A DNA stretch of 13,402 nt from an uncultured Bacilli bacterium (GTDB lineage: Bacteria; Bacillota_I; Bacilli_A; RF39; UBA660). This document shows, one piece after another, positions 13,239-13,402 of this stretch. The position numbers and the translations under genes were made by a program. Numbering within the stretch: position 1 is the stretch's first letter; each line of letters opens with the position of its first letter. The stretch is taken from contig CANPYU010000183.1 of assembly GCA_947588665.1 (NCBI GenBank), positions 1 through 13,402 of the forward strand. The letters run 5' to 3'. The notes beneath the pieces were generated by a model. It was given only the letters and a program-made list of their open reading frames with translations. It was not told where the DNA came from and did not search any database.

Positions 13239-13252
13239 CAAATTGTAATTTG
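13239..13252. promoter_or_regulatory. Candidate operator palindrome upstream of the DUF4825-type regulator
   Basis: CAAATT-GT-AATTTG lies about 28 bp upstream of the -35. Its core AAATTGTAATTT is the same as at 11943-11954 beyond the end of the gene. A dimeric HTH protein could bind both, but this is AT-rich DNA and the match is only 12 bp. Confidence 0.35.
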
Positions 13253-13259
13253 CAAGTTT

Positions 13260-13402
13260 TTATTTTCTTTTAAATATTAATTTAAATGTTTGTCTAACAA
13301 AAGGTTGAATAAAAAACAATTGAGAAAAATAAGCAAAAGGAAAATTAAAACAAATTAATTTTAGCCAATTAGCTAGTAAAGTAAATATATTAAATCCTAT
13401 GT
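13260..13402 (-). CDS. C-terminal end of a small DUF2798-like membrane protein; 5' part outside window
   Basis: Reading into the window from the right edge, 46 codons are open before TAA at 13262-13260. The other two minus-strand frames have stops at once. The peptide is hydrophobic with a basic tail: FTLLANWLKLICFNFPFAYF, then SQLFFIQPFVRQTFK and LIFKRK. The pattern 'WL...NFP.A...Q.F...P.VR..F' is like the last membrane helix and tail of DUF2798 proteins, small two-helix membrane proteins of unknown function. The start, the SD and the first helix lie outside, so the family call is tentative. It ends only ~50 bp before the -35 of the next gene and no clear terminator was seen. Confidence 0.6.
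   Translation of the reverse strand, partial: IGFNIFTLLANWLKLICFNFPFAYFSQLFFIQPFVRQTFKLIFKRK

Noticed and set aside
1..13402. Mycoplasma-type code (TGA as Trp)
   Set aside because: No gene ends in TGA, which raised the question, but Trp codons checked are TGG and every gene is complete without reading TGA through, so the standard bacterial code fits.

Overview
The window is strongly AT-rich (roughly three quarters A+T by eye). Shine-Dalgarno sites are good, promoters are sigma-A-like TTGnnn-17-TATAAT, stops are only TAA or TAG, and Trp is read from TGG. This points to a low-GC Bacillota or 'Mycoplasmatota'-like bacterium using the standard bacterial code. A bile salt hydrolase and a secreted M60 mucin-type metallopeptidase with a dockerin suggest an animal gut commensal. 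Genus and species cannot be told from the sequence.

Layout. 1-3374 (minus): a very large secreted M60 peptidase, cut by the window edge just after its HExxH motif. 3529-3828: an intergenic unit that looks like a compact type I toxin-antitoxin locus. A 33-residue hydrophobic peptide with a perfect SD and a strong promoter is read on the minus strand, facing a short plus-strand RNA that ends in a shared hairpin inside the peptide gene. 3860-4327 (minus): a tandem double-HTH Xre-type regulator. It is divergent from 4476-5894 (plus), a membrane-anchored surface protein whose C-terminus ends in a 'WTMSP...GVRPVINL' module of lectin-like type with unlike codon use. 5895-6265: a convergent intergenic region packed with hairpins and terminators.

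6266-7579 (minus): a DUF1003 membrane protein and a flavin reductase-like protein, with a possible frameshifted small gene between them. 7636-8947 (minus): an overlapping ECF sigma factor and membrane-anchored putative anti-sigma pair. 9091-10065 (minus): a bile salt hydrolase with all key active-site residues. 10283-11807 (minus): a two-gene operon of a membrane-bound HTH regulator and a DUF4097-type anchored beta-repeat protein. 12001-13152 (minus): a second membrane HTH regulator with a DUF4825-like extracytoplasmic domain. 13260-13402 (minus): the C-terminal end of a small DUF2798-like membrane protein.

The right half brings together three separate membrane-linked transcription control units (sigma/anti-sigma, HTH-TM plus DUF4097, HTH-TM-DUF4825) around a bile salt hydrolase. 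This suggests an envelope or bile stress sensing neighbourhood. The left half is surface and mucus interaction (M60 peptidase, lectin-like protein) with the small toxin-like locus between. No tRNA, rRNA, CRISPR array, transposase or phage gene was seen.
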